In this document: in pieces, positions 1-8,913 of the stretch
How the letters are laid out: each line of letters starts with the position of its first letter
Position numbering within the stretch: position 1 is the stretch's first letter
IMG/VR virus record: IMGVR_UViG_3300035682_000123
Span: 1 to 32,410 of that record
Origin: a virus
Length of the DNA stretch: 32,410 nt
Reading direction: 5' to 3' (one strand)
Translations under genes and position numbers: made by a program
The notes under the pieces: generated by a model
The model's input: only the letters and a program-made list of their open reading frames with translations
What the model was told of the DNA's origin: nothing
The model's database searches: none

Positions 1-3000
1 GACGCCACCTTTACCCAAACCTACACCCACAGCAGAGATGCCTTCCTCAGAATACAGTTTTGTGGCAATGTCTGGAACCACCTTTTTGTCCCTGTACAGG
101 TTGTTGATACCGGCGCTCAGAACACGCTGCTCGGCGTCAGTGAAAGCCAACAGTTCTTTCTCGGTGAGCACATCTCGTATACGTGAGTATGTTGTAGCAA
201 GGTCCCCGACCAGGTTCATTGCCGCGTCGGTGCGAAGCGACACGTTTGTCAACGACTCACCAAGCTCATCTAGCCGTTCAACTGTGCCAAGAACACGAGC
301 TGCATCAAACTCTGCTTCTGACAGACGGTCAGCCATGTCAACAACCATTTTTGCATAACGCTGCCCAGCGCCCTTGTCGGTCTTGGATGTAGAGTACCCT
401 AAGGTTTCCACCATGATCTTTTCAGCGTTCTTGTATTTGTCTCGAGCAACCTCGTACATGAGGCGCTCTTCGTCGTTCATCTTGAAAGCAGACTTGCCGA
501 TAGTGTTCTTTGCCGAAATGTACTCAGTCCGTGCGCGAACATATGTCGACACCACGGTATCTACAGCAGATGCCCGAAGTATGGTAGTATCTGCGTTAGC
601 TGCCCTGTACTCTGCAAGAGTAGCCTGACGGCTTTTTGTTGCGGCCTCACGGGCCGCCAAAGCATCTTGGTAAACTGCCAACTCGTTTTGATACACCCCA
701 AACGCTGCTCGCTGCTGCTCAGTCATTTGACCTTCAAGCGTAGAACGAATGTTGCGTGCCGACGCAAGTTCATCCTTGGCGTCCTGAACTGCCTGTATCT
801 CCTTGTTCAGTTTGTCTTGTGCAGCAGACACACTCTGGTCTGCCTCATCGGCAAGATCGTATATGCTTTGAAGTTGCTGTGGCGACTCTGGTCCGACAGC
901 ACCAAGTTGCACAGCGATATCGTCCGCTGCAGCTTGAGCTTCCTCGAGTTTATTTCCAGCTTTAGAAAGACGAGACTGAGCGTTCCTGCTGATACGGTAA
1001 GCATCAGCTTCAGTTTGCTCAACACCAGCCTGACCGTACTCTCGAAGCATCATACCAATATCACCAACCTGACGCTGCGCATCTACAAGGCGACGCTCCG
1101 CGTCCCGTACAATCTGGTCTGCCTGAGTAGAAGCCTCTTTGGCTAAGGTGTACGCCCCAATAGCTTCAGTCTTTCGCTGACCAACAGTCTTAGCAACCTG
1201 CTTTACAGCGTCTTCATCCACGAGTTCTTTGAATGACCTCTCAGTGGCAGACAGGATCTGGTTAACTTTAGCCGCAGCGTCCTTAGAGTATTTTTTGGCA
1301 GCACCAATGAACGTAGCTGCTTCAATCTCTTCAAGCATCTTCTTTGTCTGTGCCGGAAACTTGAGTAGCACACCCGATTCGATAGCGGCGTTAGCGAACC
1401 TGGTAGAGGCGATAGCTGTGTTTACATACTTGTACCACATTTGTGCAACCTGGATAGGGTCTGTTTCATACAGGTCTTCCCCAATAGATTTGTTTGCTGC
1501 TATAGCGTTAAGTGCGATAACGCCATCACGTCCAACAATTTCAGAACCAAGTTTGGCTTGAATGGCCGGATCGTCAGACACCTCGATAAGGGATCGGCGC
1601 GACTCTGGAGAGTAGTTCAACGTGTCGCCAAGAAGCCCAGTCAACATGCCGCGTTTAGCCTGCTCTTCGTACGCTTTCTTGGTGAACATTAGCGGAGTGT
1701 AGTACTCACCAAGGTCCCTGATGTTTACACCATCTTCTATGGCTTTGAGTAGCGTTGTGCGCATGTCTGCGCGAAGCTCTGAAGCTGCAGATGCCGCAAG
1801 CTTGGTGATGTTAGTAGCGTTATCCGGAACAAGCTCAGCAGGACTAAAGAAGTAGGTTTGAAAAGCGGCGTTGTATGCTTTCTGGTCGGCCTCGTCAACA
1901 ATGTTTTTTGAAATAGCCATAGACTTGGCCATCGATGCAGCTGACTTGACTCCTAAGTCTCCAAGGGTGTACTCTTTCTGACGCAAAAAGTCTTTTATCA
2001 TTGTGTAGTCAGCAAACGTAGTGCGCTGCATAGCATCCATCACTGGAGCTCCTACACCACCAATACTAACACCACGAAGACCAGACTTTACCTCGTTGAG
2101 AAGAATTCCGCTTTTGCCACCAAATATGGATGTAAGTTTGCGTGCCGGCGCAGTTGATACTGCGGCAAAGCGAAGCTGGTTAGCTGCCTCTGCAACGGCA
2201 CCGCCTCCACCCACACCGCCATAGATACGCTGGATAGCTCTACCGCTAAGAGGATTTTTGATAAAAATACCACCAGAGATTTCTGCAGGAAGGGCAAGCA
2301 TAAACTTTTTGGCAAGCTCCTCGGATCCCAGCAACTCTGTTGCAGCCTTCCTGACACCAGGGCGTCCTTCCTTGTAAAGAGCGTCAGCGATAGTTCTACC
2401 GAACTCGACTCCAGCAGCACGGGCCTTCAGTCCAGCGTCAACGACGCCATCTTCACCAATACCAAGCAGGGCCTTGTACTGCTCTGCTCCTTCTTGGGCT
2501 ACAGCAAGACCGCGAGACCTTGAAAACAGTTTATCCGTTAACGATGCTGCTTCTTGTCCGTTCTCAACCAAAAGCTTTGAGGCGGTTGAAAGCATGTTCT
2601 CTCCTTCACGAACGGCAATAGATGATGCACCAGCCCTACTGAAAATGTTCGTTGGGCCGATATAGTTGATTGGGTCTGTTGCTATGTCGAACGTCAGAGC
2701 ACCAGCATACTTTGCTAACCTTGTACCAAAGTTGTCGTCGTCCCTAACTTTGAATACGTCTCCACCAGTTACAGCAAACTCCCCTTTGAAAGATCGCACA
2801 GCTGACTGCAGTGGCGTACCTTTGTCTAGCTCGATGCGTTCAGCTTCTGGAACAGTGATGTTTAATGCGTCTGCCACAAAAGCGCTAACGCCTCGTGCAG
2901 GTGCTGACAAGATACCGGTCTCCTGGTCAAGCAAGACAGACAGGAACCCTTTCTTGGTCTGCGGTTTTTCTTCCACACCTAAAAGCTGCAAGCCTTTACG

Positions 3001-3147
3001 ATTCTTCTGGACGTTTGCCAGAGATGCCATGATCTTGTTGTACGATTCTTGGTCTGAGGTTGGGACCTCGAACGAGGACCGCAAACCAGATAGCAAGAAT
3101 GGGCTAGCTGCAGATGATAAAGGATCTCGAATGTTCAGGAGTGCCAT
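1..3147 (-). CDS. Very large virion protein (internal/ejection protein candidate), partial at left edge
   Basis: An uninterrupted reading frame of at least 1049 codons begins at the ATG at 3147 and runs leftward off the window, so the C-terminus is missing. The start is 8 bases after the stop of the upstream 413-aa gene, with an AGGGG-type ribosome site. The N-terminal half is mixed alpha/beta-like with Gly-rich stretches. The second half (about residues 650-900) is Ala/Glu/Gln/Arg-rich and looks like a long coiled coil (VRDAERRLVDAQRQ, KLNKEIQAVQDAKDELASAR). I see no catalytic motif in the visible part. Its place as last and largest gene after the nozzle gene matches the internal-core or DNA-ejection proteins of podoviruses. 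A tape-measure role is the alternative but fits the connector/nozzle context less well. Function is inferred from position and composition. Confidence 0.8.
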   Translation of the reverse strand, partial: MALLNIRDPLSSAASPFLLSGLRSSFEVPTSDQESYNKIMASLANVQKNRKGLQLLGVEEKPQTKKGFLSVLLDQETGILSAPARGVSAFVADALNITVPEAERIELDKGTPLQSAVRSFKGEFAVTGGDVFKVRDDDNFGTRLAKYAGALTFDIATDPINYIGPTNIFSRAGASSIAVREGENMLSTASKLLVENGQEAASLTDKLFSRSRGLAVAQEGAEQYKALLGIGEDGVVDAGLKARAAGVEFGRTIADALYKEGRPGVRKAATELLGSEELAKKFMLALPAEISGGIFIKNPLSGRAIQRIYGGVGGGGAVAEAANQLRFAAVSTAPARKLTSIFGGKSGILLNEVKSGLRGVSIGGVGAPVMDAMQRTTFADYTMIKDFLRQKEYTLGDLGVKSAASMAKSMAISKNIVDEADQKAYNAAFQTYFFSPAELVPDNATNITKLAASAASELRADMRTTLLKAIEDGVNIRDLGEYYTPLMFTKKAYEEQAKRGMLTGLLGDTLNYSPESRRSLIEVSDDPAIQAKLGSEIVGRDGVIALNAIAANKSIGEDLYETDPIQVAQMWYKYVNTAIASTRFANAAIESGVLLKFPAQTKKMLEEIEAATFIGAAKKYSKDAAAKVNQILSATERSFKELVDEDAVKQVAKTVGQRKTEAIGAYTLAKEASTQADQIVRDAERRLVDAQRQVGDIGMMLREYGQAGVEQTEADAYRISRNAQSRLSKAGNKLEEAQAAADDIAVQLGAVGPESPQQLQSIYDLADEADQSVSAAQDKLNKEIQAVQDAKDELASARNIRSTLEGQMTEQQRAAFGVYQNELAVYQDALAAREAATKSRQATLAEYRAANADTTILRASAVDTVVSTYVRARTEYISAKNTIGKSAFKMNDEERLMYEVARDKYKNAEKIMVETLGYSTSKTDKGAGQRYAKMVVDMADRLSEAEFDAARVLGTVERLDELGESLTNVSLRTDAAMNLVGDLATTYSRIRDVLTEKELLAFTDAEQRVLSAGINNLYRDKKVVPDIATKLYSEEGISAVGVGLGKGGV

Positions 3148-3155
3148 AGTTACCC

Positions 3156-4397
3156 CTACTGTTGTGGCGCATTTGTGTTGTAAATAGCAGCTAGGGCGTT
3201 ATATTCAGGCGTTCCTGGAGTGGACGCTGCTTGCGTAAACGCCAGTGGGGTGGTGTACTTTGATGCTAGGTTGCCCAGAAGGGTTCCCTTATAGTCTCCT
3301 GTTCTGGATCCCCAGATCTGTGGACCAACAGATTTTGCCAAAGATATGGTTTGATTTTGTCCTTGCTGCCTTAGCTGGTTCGCGATAAGTGCTTGGTTTA
3401 CCATCTCTTGTCCACCAAGAGCCCCACTCAGGTACGACTGCAGTGTTGGTGCAGCAGATCCAGAGGCGGCAGCTTGACGTTGGGATTCGGTTGTACGAAG
3501 ACGAGCTTCAGCTAAAGCTGCAGCAAACTCTTGCTCCTTTTGGTATTGCTCTTCAGCTAGTGCTGCGTTTACAGCATCAGCATACTCCAACGACCTTCCA
3601 GCACCATACTGAGCTTGCGCTTTAGACAAAGCTTCAGCAGACGCTGACTCTGCGGCATACTGGTTGTACAGATAATCTGCCAGTGTCCGCGATGCGGTAG
3701 GGATGTACTGTGGTGCTTCAGCTAACTCTCCACCAATAGCGGCAAGTCCAGCACCAGCCATCTCTGCTCCAGGAACAGGAGAAACCTGTCCGCCAGTAAG
3801 CATAGCTCTAGTTTGGTCTGCGAGGTTGCGATAAATGTCTTCAATAGATCCAGTCAGCTGTTCTCCACGTGCACCAATATCTCCAGATGTTTGAGCATAG
3901 GCTTTAGCGACATCTGCTGTGGCTTGCTGCATAGCTGTAGCGCGGTTTGAGGCAAATTGGCGACGACCAGAAATGTAGTCTTCAAGAAGTTTGCGGTTTT
4001 TTGTAATCTGCTGCTGTGTAGGCTTAAGGTAATCTATTGCCGAAACACCACCAGTTCCTTTCTGTGGTGTGGCGTAAAACTGTTGACGGTAGACCTCCAT
4101 CATTTTAGGATCAGCTTTGTAAAGCTCGTACATTACAGGACCAAGCTCTGCTCGTAGGGCTGCATCGTTAGTTGCAGCTACTTGCGCATTAGCTTGTGCG
4201 GTATAACGATCACTATAGGCTTGTCTTCCAGCCTCAGGCGAACGCAACGGGGAAGCCGCAGTTGTTGCTGTTGCTGGAACAGTGGATGTTCGCGCCGGAA
4301 CATTGTAGCCACGTGGATTTCCAGGTGCCTGAGTTGTGACGGTTTTTACAGGAAGTCCTGTTATGTCGTCGAATCCGTCTCTGTTGTCATCTGCCAT
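3156..4397 (-). CDS. Ala/Gln-rich coiled-coil virion protein (413 aa)
   Basis: The 413-aa product starts MADDNRDGFDD, has a Thr/Pro/Ala-rich N-terminus (about residues 20-60) and then long predicted helices rich in Ala, Gln and Glu (for example AAESASAEALSKAQAQYGAG and EEQYQKEQEFAAALAEARLR). No signal peptide or enzyme motif is visible. It lies 13 bases downstream of the 410-aa gene and 8 bases before the giant gene, so the three are almost certainly co-transcribed late genes. Similarity in composition and size to its 410-aa neighbour suggests a set of internal virion proteins ejected with DNA. I do not recognise the family. Confidence 0.75.
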   Translation of the reverse strand: MADDNRDGFDDITGLPVKTVTTQAPGNPRGYNVPARTSTVPATATTAASPLRSPEAGRQAYSDRYTAQANAQVAATNDAALRAELGPVMYELYKADPKMMEVYRQQFYATPQKGTGGVSAIDYLKPTQQQITKNRKLLEDYISGRRQFASNRATAMQQATADVAKAYAQTSGDIGARGEQLTGSIEDIYRNLADQTRAMLTGGQVSPVPGAEMAGAGLAAIGGELAEAPQYIPTASRTLADYLYNQYAAESASAEALSKAQAQYGAGRSLEYADAVNAALAEEQYQKEQEFAAALAEARLRTTESQRQAAASGSAAPTLQSYLSGALGGQEMVNQALIANQLRQQGQNQTISLAKSVGPQIWGSRTGDYKGTLLGNLASKYTTPLAFTQAASTPGTPEYNALAAIYNTNAPQQ

Positions 4398-4410
4398 AGT
4401 AGTTACCTCG

Positions 4411-5643
4411 TTATGCTCTTCCAGCGGCTAATGCCGCGGCTGATAGTTGTGGGAATTCTTTCTTCACTTGCGCCGCCGTAGCGTTAGGGTTGGCCTTAGC
4501 AAACGCCTGTGCTCTAGCCTTTAACGCCAAGTTTGTTGCGTTAGCTGTCTGCCGAAGAAGTATAGCAACTGGCGTCAATGCTGCTGGAGCAGCTGCCCCC
4601 TCGGTTGTTGTCGCACCAGGAATAGCGGCAACCCCAAGAGGTGCGCTGGCTGCGCTAGAGATACGATCCCTAGCAATTTGATCCATGAGAGCTGCCACAT
4701 CAAGATCGTAGTTCGTCTGGTAGCCAGCAAGGTTAGACGCAAAGTTGGACAAAGCCTGAGCTTGAGCTTTGCCTGCTTCTAAACCAGCTTGGGCTGCACC
4801 CATCTGGTAGCGTGCAGCGGACTGTCCGCCAACAGCAGGAGAGTATCCGGCACCACCTTGGCGTTCTGCTGCCATAGAAAGACGGTCAACTAGAGAACCT
4901 TTAAGTTCACGTCGCGATTGACGCCCACCCATCGACGCTGAAAGCAAAGCGTCCAACTTTGCCTGCTCAGCTTTAGAGATATCCGTCTTAAGGCTTTTCT
5001 CAAGTGCAGCCCTAGTGTTAGCGTACCCAAGTTCCGATTCCGCGCTAGACCCAAGTGCCGATCCGGCCATAGTGTCAGCAGCAGGTTCTTCACCACCTTG
5101 GGTGATACCAGCTCCGCCTTCTCCATCGCCTGCGCCAACAGGAATACCAACACCAGTTCCAGTTCCAGTTCCGGTTCCGCTAGTAGTTGGGACACTTGGA
5201 GTTGATACGGTTGGTACAGATACTACTGGTGCGGCTGTTGCAATGTTTGATAACGCCTTCTCGGCTGGTGAATACACTGGTGGAAGGTTTTGCTCTGCTC
5301 GGCGCTGATCTACCTGTGTGTTGATAATTTTTTGAGCTTGTGCCTGTGGAACGTTCTGCTGACGTGCAACAATTTGACGTTCCATTGAGTCCGCCGATCC
5401 AGATGCGTAGGCTGGTCGAACTGCTGGTTGTGGTGCCATGTAAGATGACGGTGGTGTTACTACCGGTCTAGGTGCTGGAGTTGGAACACGGTCAGCTACA
5501 ACCGGAGCTCGCACAACAGGCTTTGGAGCAACTGATGCTGTAGTGGTAGGTGGTTTTGGGGAAGAAGGTGTAGAGGCGTACGCAGCAGCCATCTTTTGCA
5601 TACGTGCCGCTTCGGCCTTCTGTGCTGGTGTTAAAATTGCCAT
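4411..5643 (-). CDS. Pro/Ala-rich virion protein with Gly-Thr repeat linker (410 aa)
   Basis: The 410-aa protein has a low-complexity Pro/Ala/Val N-terminus (residues about 20-80), a Gly-Thr linker (TSGTGTGTGTGVG, about residue 155-167) and an Ala/Gln-rich helical C-terminal half. The linker is encoded by tandem hexamers (AGTTCC on the plus strand, 5155-5178), so copy number could change without a frameshift. The start at 5643 follows GGAGGTAACCTAGG. Just upstream of this ribosome site is copy A of the recurring late-gene element (5660-5680). It sits between the nozzle gene and the 413-aa gene. A structural/internal virion role is inferred from context only. Confidence 0.75.
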   Translation of the reverse strand: MAILTPAQKAEAARMQKMAAAYASTPSSPKPPTTTASVAPKPVVRAPVVADRVPTPAPRPVVTPPSSYMAPQPAVRPAYASGSADSMERQIVARQQNVPQAQAQKIINTQVDQRRAEQNLPPVYSPAEKALSNIATAAPVVSVPTVSTPSVPTTSGTGTGTGTGVGIPVGAGDGEGGAGITQGGEEPAADTMAGSALGSSAESELGYANTRAALEKSLKTDISKAEQAKLDALLSASMGGRQSRRELKGSLVDRLSMAAERQGGAGYSPAVGGQSAARYQMGAAQAGLEAGKAQAQALSNFASNLAGYQTNYDLDVAALMDQIARDRISSAASAPLGVAAIPGATTTEGAAAPAALTPVAILLRQTANATNLALKARAQAFAKANPNATAAQVKKEFPQLSAAALAAGRA

Positions 5644-5659
5644 CCTAGGTTACCTCCTC

Positions 5660-5680
5660 TATACAAGCCGGATGTGGGGA
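5660..5680 (-). promoter_or_regulatory. Late element, copy A
   Basis: Minus strand TTCCCCACA-TC-CGGC-TTGTATA followed at once by GAGGAGG, the ribosome site of the 410-aa virion gene. It overlaps the inverted repeat around the nozzle gene stop. This is the most divergent of the six copies at the ACT position. Confidence 0.5.
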
Positions 5681-5681
5681 A

Positions 5682-8129
5682 TTACTTGTCCCCGATACGC
5701 GGGGTGTTCCCCGATACCCAGAACGATGCCGTCTGCAGCTGCACATACCCTGTAAAGGTTACCGTTACAGAGCACATGGCTTGGGGACCTATGCCGGAGT
5801 TTACGATAAACTCCCCAAGGACACCCTTGTCTGAGTAGGTACGATTTAATGTTGTCAGATACTGTACATCCGGAAATGCTGCCGTTCCGGACACGTTCAA
5901 TGCGCCTGTAGACTGGACCCGTACAGTCCCTACAGTGCAAGATGTTGGTGTAGCAAAAGTCATGCCAAACTGGTGCCAGTTTGTGCGCCTATGGCTTGTG
6001 ATATCCCCAGCGGTTAAAGTGGATACGGTGATCGTAAGCGGAGTATTGTCATAGCAAGCCCGTTCTGAGTTAGGTCCAGCTGGAACCATTCGAACAACCT
6101 TGCCGCCCATGATAAAAAACAGCTGGTCTGTTCCACCCGTCATTGAAGATATCGCTGCCGGTATGTTTACTTCCGTCCAGCATCCGTCAGCTGTGCCGGC
6201 CTCTGCGCTACTAGTCATCAAGGTAAAACAGAGAAGCCTGGAGTCCCTGTACACAAACAGGCTTTGACCCAGGTGTGCCACATGGTCGCTATCTGTAGAT
6301 GACACAGGTTGTTTCGGACCAACACGATCCAGGCGGTCGCACACCTTTCCGTTTGTGTACCAAACACCGCCAAGTTTATCTACGAACACAACAACTCCAG
6401 CGTCAGACCACAATGTGGTTGCTGGCCGGTATCCAGTAGATGTGCGTTGCGCTGGGCCTACACCACCGCGAACAAGTTCGATTCGTGCAGCATCGCTATC
6501 GTTTTCGACAGTTGATGTATACGATATGAGGCGAGATAGATATCCGCTCAACCGGAACACTCCGTCTGATGTGGATCCGGCTGTGGTTACCACAACAACG
6601 GTATCACCAATAGTGTGCATGCCGACAATAGTCACATCGCTTTTGCCAAAAATGAGCACAGACCGTGGGTCAAAAATGTCGATGTCTGAGCTTGACGAGT
6701 AGTACATGCCGCTGCGATGCGGGCCAGTGTTTGTGTCATTAAGAAGAGCTCTAGCTGTGTTTACGTTAGATACCCACTTTATCTTTGTGCCAGGTGCGTC
6801 AGCCATAGCGTAAAACGCGTTAGGGAAGCTGTTTGGTAGCGCGTTATATTCAGCAAACAAGTACTTGTATTCGTATGCTATAGCTTTGCCGTATGGGGAT
6901 GCAACAGCTGTGCTAGACACCGTCTTGGCCAATGTGTATCTAAACGATGTTGATGTTGGGGCATCGTACACCGTAAACGTTCCGTTAAAGTTGTCGTCAA
7001 CGCTAGTAATCTGTACCTTGTCTCCAGCAGAATACCCGTGTGTGGCAGTGGTTGTAAGCGTAGCGTACGTTCCATCTGCAGCCTTATTGCTAATCAGAGA
7101 GTACATGTTGCTGTCATCTTTGAGATAAATGTTTCCAGGTCCCTCTACGTAAATTACGCGAGAAGTGTTCAACACGTTTGATGGCCAGTTTACAGCAGAT
7201 GACGCTATGTTGCTGAAGCTTGTGCCACCGCTAGAGTCAGCGATATACCCCTCAGATTCTGGATCTACCCGTGTAGCGTTAGTTGACTCCCATTCGATGT
7301 CTCCAAGAAGAAGAAGGTTTCCTTTAGACACACCAACGTTAGACCTTGGCATTATACCAACACCAGGAAGAACCGTCAAGTCAATATCAAGATACGTGTA
7401 AGGATGAAATGCGCGATACGGGGACGTTCCAGTGAGCCAAGTTGGGAACTCTTCGTATGTCGAACCAACCAAAGCTTTAATGTAATCTCCAGACACAGTG
7501 TTGTGCATCGGGGTTCGACGAAGGTTAGGGAACGTAACCACTTTAACAACAGCGTTAGTGGTATCAACATAAGCTACAAGAGCCTGCTGTGGTGCGGTGT
7601 CAGCAGAACCGTTAACAGTAGTACTGTGAATCAAGACAGCGGTAGCTTGCACCAGCTGACCAGCAACCGGTACGTCTTTAGACGAGTTATCGGCATCTCC
7701 GGCATCAGGTGTTCGGACATACTTGTAAACTTGGAACGGGACATTGCACACAAACTTGTAGTCGGTGTTGCTAAGCACAGAGATTGAGTTGCCGGCATAG
7801 TCTTTGTTCTGTGCGGTAGTGATACGCGTCCAGCTTGTTGCGCTAGATGTTGTGTGTGTTGCGGAGGTTGCGGCAGGCTTAGACCACCACACCTGTCCAG
7901 TAGAGTTGATAGCTACCAAGAACGTTCCGGTTGAAGCTTCCAAAGGATATACCGCAATAGCGTCAGTGAAAGCGGACCCAACAGTCTGCATAGGCCACTG
8001 TGATTCAAAGTTCATCTGGCTAGATGGGATGATACCTTTCAGCTGCGCCCATTGACGTTCAGTGAAGTCGTCAGGTACAGTAGACTCTTGAATACCGCCT
8101 GAGAAGTCGCTGATAGTAATTTTCTGCAT
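5682..8129 (-). CDS. Tail nozzle / tail tubular protein B-like (815 aa)
   Basis: This beta-rich 815-aa protein begins MQKITISDFSGGIQ, an opening similar to podovirus nozzle or stabilisation proteins, which often start with an N-x-F-x-G-G motif. Its length is close to the roughly 800 residues of T7 gp12. It follows a 220-aa connector gene by 12 bases, the same order as gp11-gp12. Around residues 355-410 it has an inserted beta module (ATHGYSAGDKVQITSV, then FNGTFTV and TSTSFRYTLA) related to one in the capsid protein of this phage. The stop codon lies in a GGGG/CCCC inverted repeat (5676-5693) that may end or process the transcript. Assignment is by length, order and N-terminal motif. Confidence 0.7.
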   Translation of the reverse strand: MQKITISDFSGGIQESTVPDDFTERQWAQLKGIIPSSQMNFESQWPMQTVGSAFTDAIAVYPLEASTGTFLVAINSTGQVWWSKPAATSATHTTSSATSWTRITTAQNKDYAGNSISVLSNTDYKFVCNVPFQVYKYVRTPDAGDADNSSKDVPVAGQLVQATAVLIHSTTVNGSADTAPQQALVAYVDTTNAVVKVVTFPNLRRTPMHNTVSGDYIKALVGSTYEEFPTWLTGTSPYRAFHPYTYLDIDLTVLPGVGIMPRSNVGVSKGNLLLLGDIEWESTNATRVDPESEGYIADSSGGTSFSNIASSAVNWPSNVLNTSRVIYVEGPGNIYLKDDSNMYSLISNKAADGTYATLTTTATHGYSAGDKVQITSVDDNFNGTFTVYDAPTSTSFRYTLAKTVSSTAVASPYGKAIAYEYKYLFAEYNALPNSFPNAFYAMADAPGTKIKWVSNVNTARALLNDTNTGPHRSGMYYSSSSDIDIFDPRSVLIFGKSDVTIVGMHTIGDTVVVVTTAGSTSDGVFRLSGYLSRLISYTSTVENDSDAARIELVRGGVGPAQRTSTGYRPATTLWSDAGVVVFVDKLGGVWYTNGKVCDRLDRVGPKQPVSSTDSDHVAHLGQSLFVYRDSRLLCFTLMTSSAEAGTADGCWTEVNIPAAISSMTGGTDQLFFIMGGKVVRMVPAGPNSERACYDNTPLTITVSTLTAGDITSHRRTNWHQFGMTFATPTSCTVGTVRVQSTGALNVSGTAAFPDVQYLTTLNRTYSDKGVLGEFIVNSGIGPQAMCSVTVTFTGYVQLQTASFWVSGNTPRIGDK

Positions 8130-8141
8130 AAGGGGACCTTA

Positions 8142-8804
8142 TCAGGCTGGGCGGAACCACGGGAAGTACTTCCGTGAGTCCACACCATCTTGCCCAATTT
8201 GAAATGTTCGGTAATCGTGATCCAACTCGTACAAAGAATACATGCCAGATGCAAGACTGTTGTACTCTGCGAAGAAGAACTCTGCCCTGTTGGTGTCATC
8301 TGCCAAGAAAGACAGAACTTTAACTGCAGCGCGATACGCTAGCATGACGTGGAACTGTGAATCGAAAGACGGAACATCTGTGCCAGTTGCCAAATCTACG
8401 TTAGTCCTGGTGTAGCGAATTTTTACGCTATATGTGTCCTCTTGCTCTGGAGCAAAACGAAACACACCAGCAAAATCTACATCGTACTTTACACCGGCGT
8501 CAGCAGGCTCAACATTGTCCAACTCTGGTGCTTGAACCATCTCCGTAACTGCGCCATTAGAATCAACCAGATACGCAGACAAAACACGCCTTGTACCGTT
8601 CGCAAGGTTGATGGTGTGAACCTCGTTGACTGCTGGTGGTACTGCTCCAGTATACGTGATCTCCAGCCAGTCCCAGTCCCGCTCGCGGGCAATCTCGTTA
8701 TATGCCTCGTTGACCCAAGTCTGGATAAGGGTATCGGATACTACGTCAGTGGAATACACACCAGTAAGATCGCGGACATGTTGTGTTAAAGCTGAACGGT
8801 TCAT
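8142..8804 (-). CDS. Head-to-tail connector / tail tubular protein A-like (220 aa)
   Basis: The 220-aa protein begins MNRSALTQHVRDLTG and continues with a helical segment (DTLIQTWVNEAYNEIARERDWDWLE) typical of podovirus gp4/gp11-type adaptor proteins, where an N-terminal helix pair contains a Trp-rich end. A C-terminal helical part follows (FDSQFHVMLAYRAAVKVLSFLADDTNRAEFFFAEY). The gene starts 109 bases after the capsid gene, preceded by GGAGGATAG. It is followed 12 bases later by the nozzle gene. The role, joining portal to nozzle, is inferred from family pattern and gene order. Confidence 0.65.
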   Translation of the reverse strand: MNRSALTQHVRDLTGVYSTDVVSDTLIQTWVNEAYNEIARERDWDWLEITYTGAVPPAVNEVHTINLANGTRRVLSAYLVDSNGAVTEMVQAPELDNVEPADAGVKYDVDFAGVFRFAPEQEDTYSVKIRYTRTNVDLATGTDVPSFDSQFHVMLAYRAAVKVLSFLADDTNRAEFFFAEYNSLASGMYSLYELDHDYRTFQIGQDGVDSRKYFPWFRPA

Positions 8805-8827
8805 CTATCCTCCATAAAGGTCTCACC

Positions 8828-8853
8828 TAAAGCCGACAGTGGGGAATGTCCCC
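8828..8853 (-). promoter_or_regulatory. Late element, copy B
   Basis: Minus strand TTCCCCACT-GT-CGGC-TTTA, preceded by GGGGA so that GGGGA/TCCCC (8841-8853) can pair. It lies between the capsid gene terminator hairpin and the connector gene start at 8804, which has GGAGGATAG. Confidence 0.55.
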
Positions 8854-8865
8854 ATATACGGGAAA

Positions 8866-8889
8866 GGCCCCCCACCGAAGTGGGGAGCC
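8866..8889 (-). terminator. Capsid gene terminator-like hairpin with UUCG loop
   Basis: GGCCCCCCAC at 8866-8875 and GTGGGGAGCC at 8880-8889 pair over 10 bp with one mismatch, giving a UUCG tetraloop in the leftward transcript. It lies 24-48 bases after the capsid stop. Only a short T run follows (TTTC), so termination may be partial or the hairpin may protect the 3' end. Confidence 0.65.
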
Positions 8890-8913
8890 CTAACCGTTTA
8901 CCTCTTACAGCAA

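Noticed and set aside
38-3187. Several plus-strand ORFs of 60-170 codons across 38-3187
   Set aside because: They lie opposite one uninterrupted minus-strand frame of over 1000 codons with a good start; they lack ribosome sites and their protein sequences are Ser/Arg-rich antisense-type.
5155-5178. Phase-variable repeat in the 410-aa gene
   Set aside because: The unit is 6 bp, so changes keep the frame; only linker length would vary.
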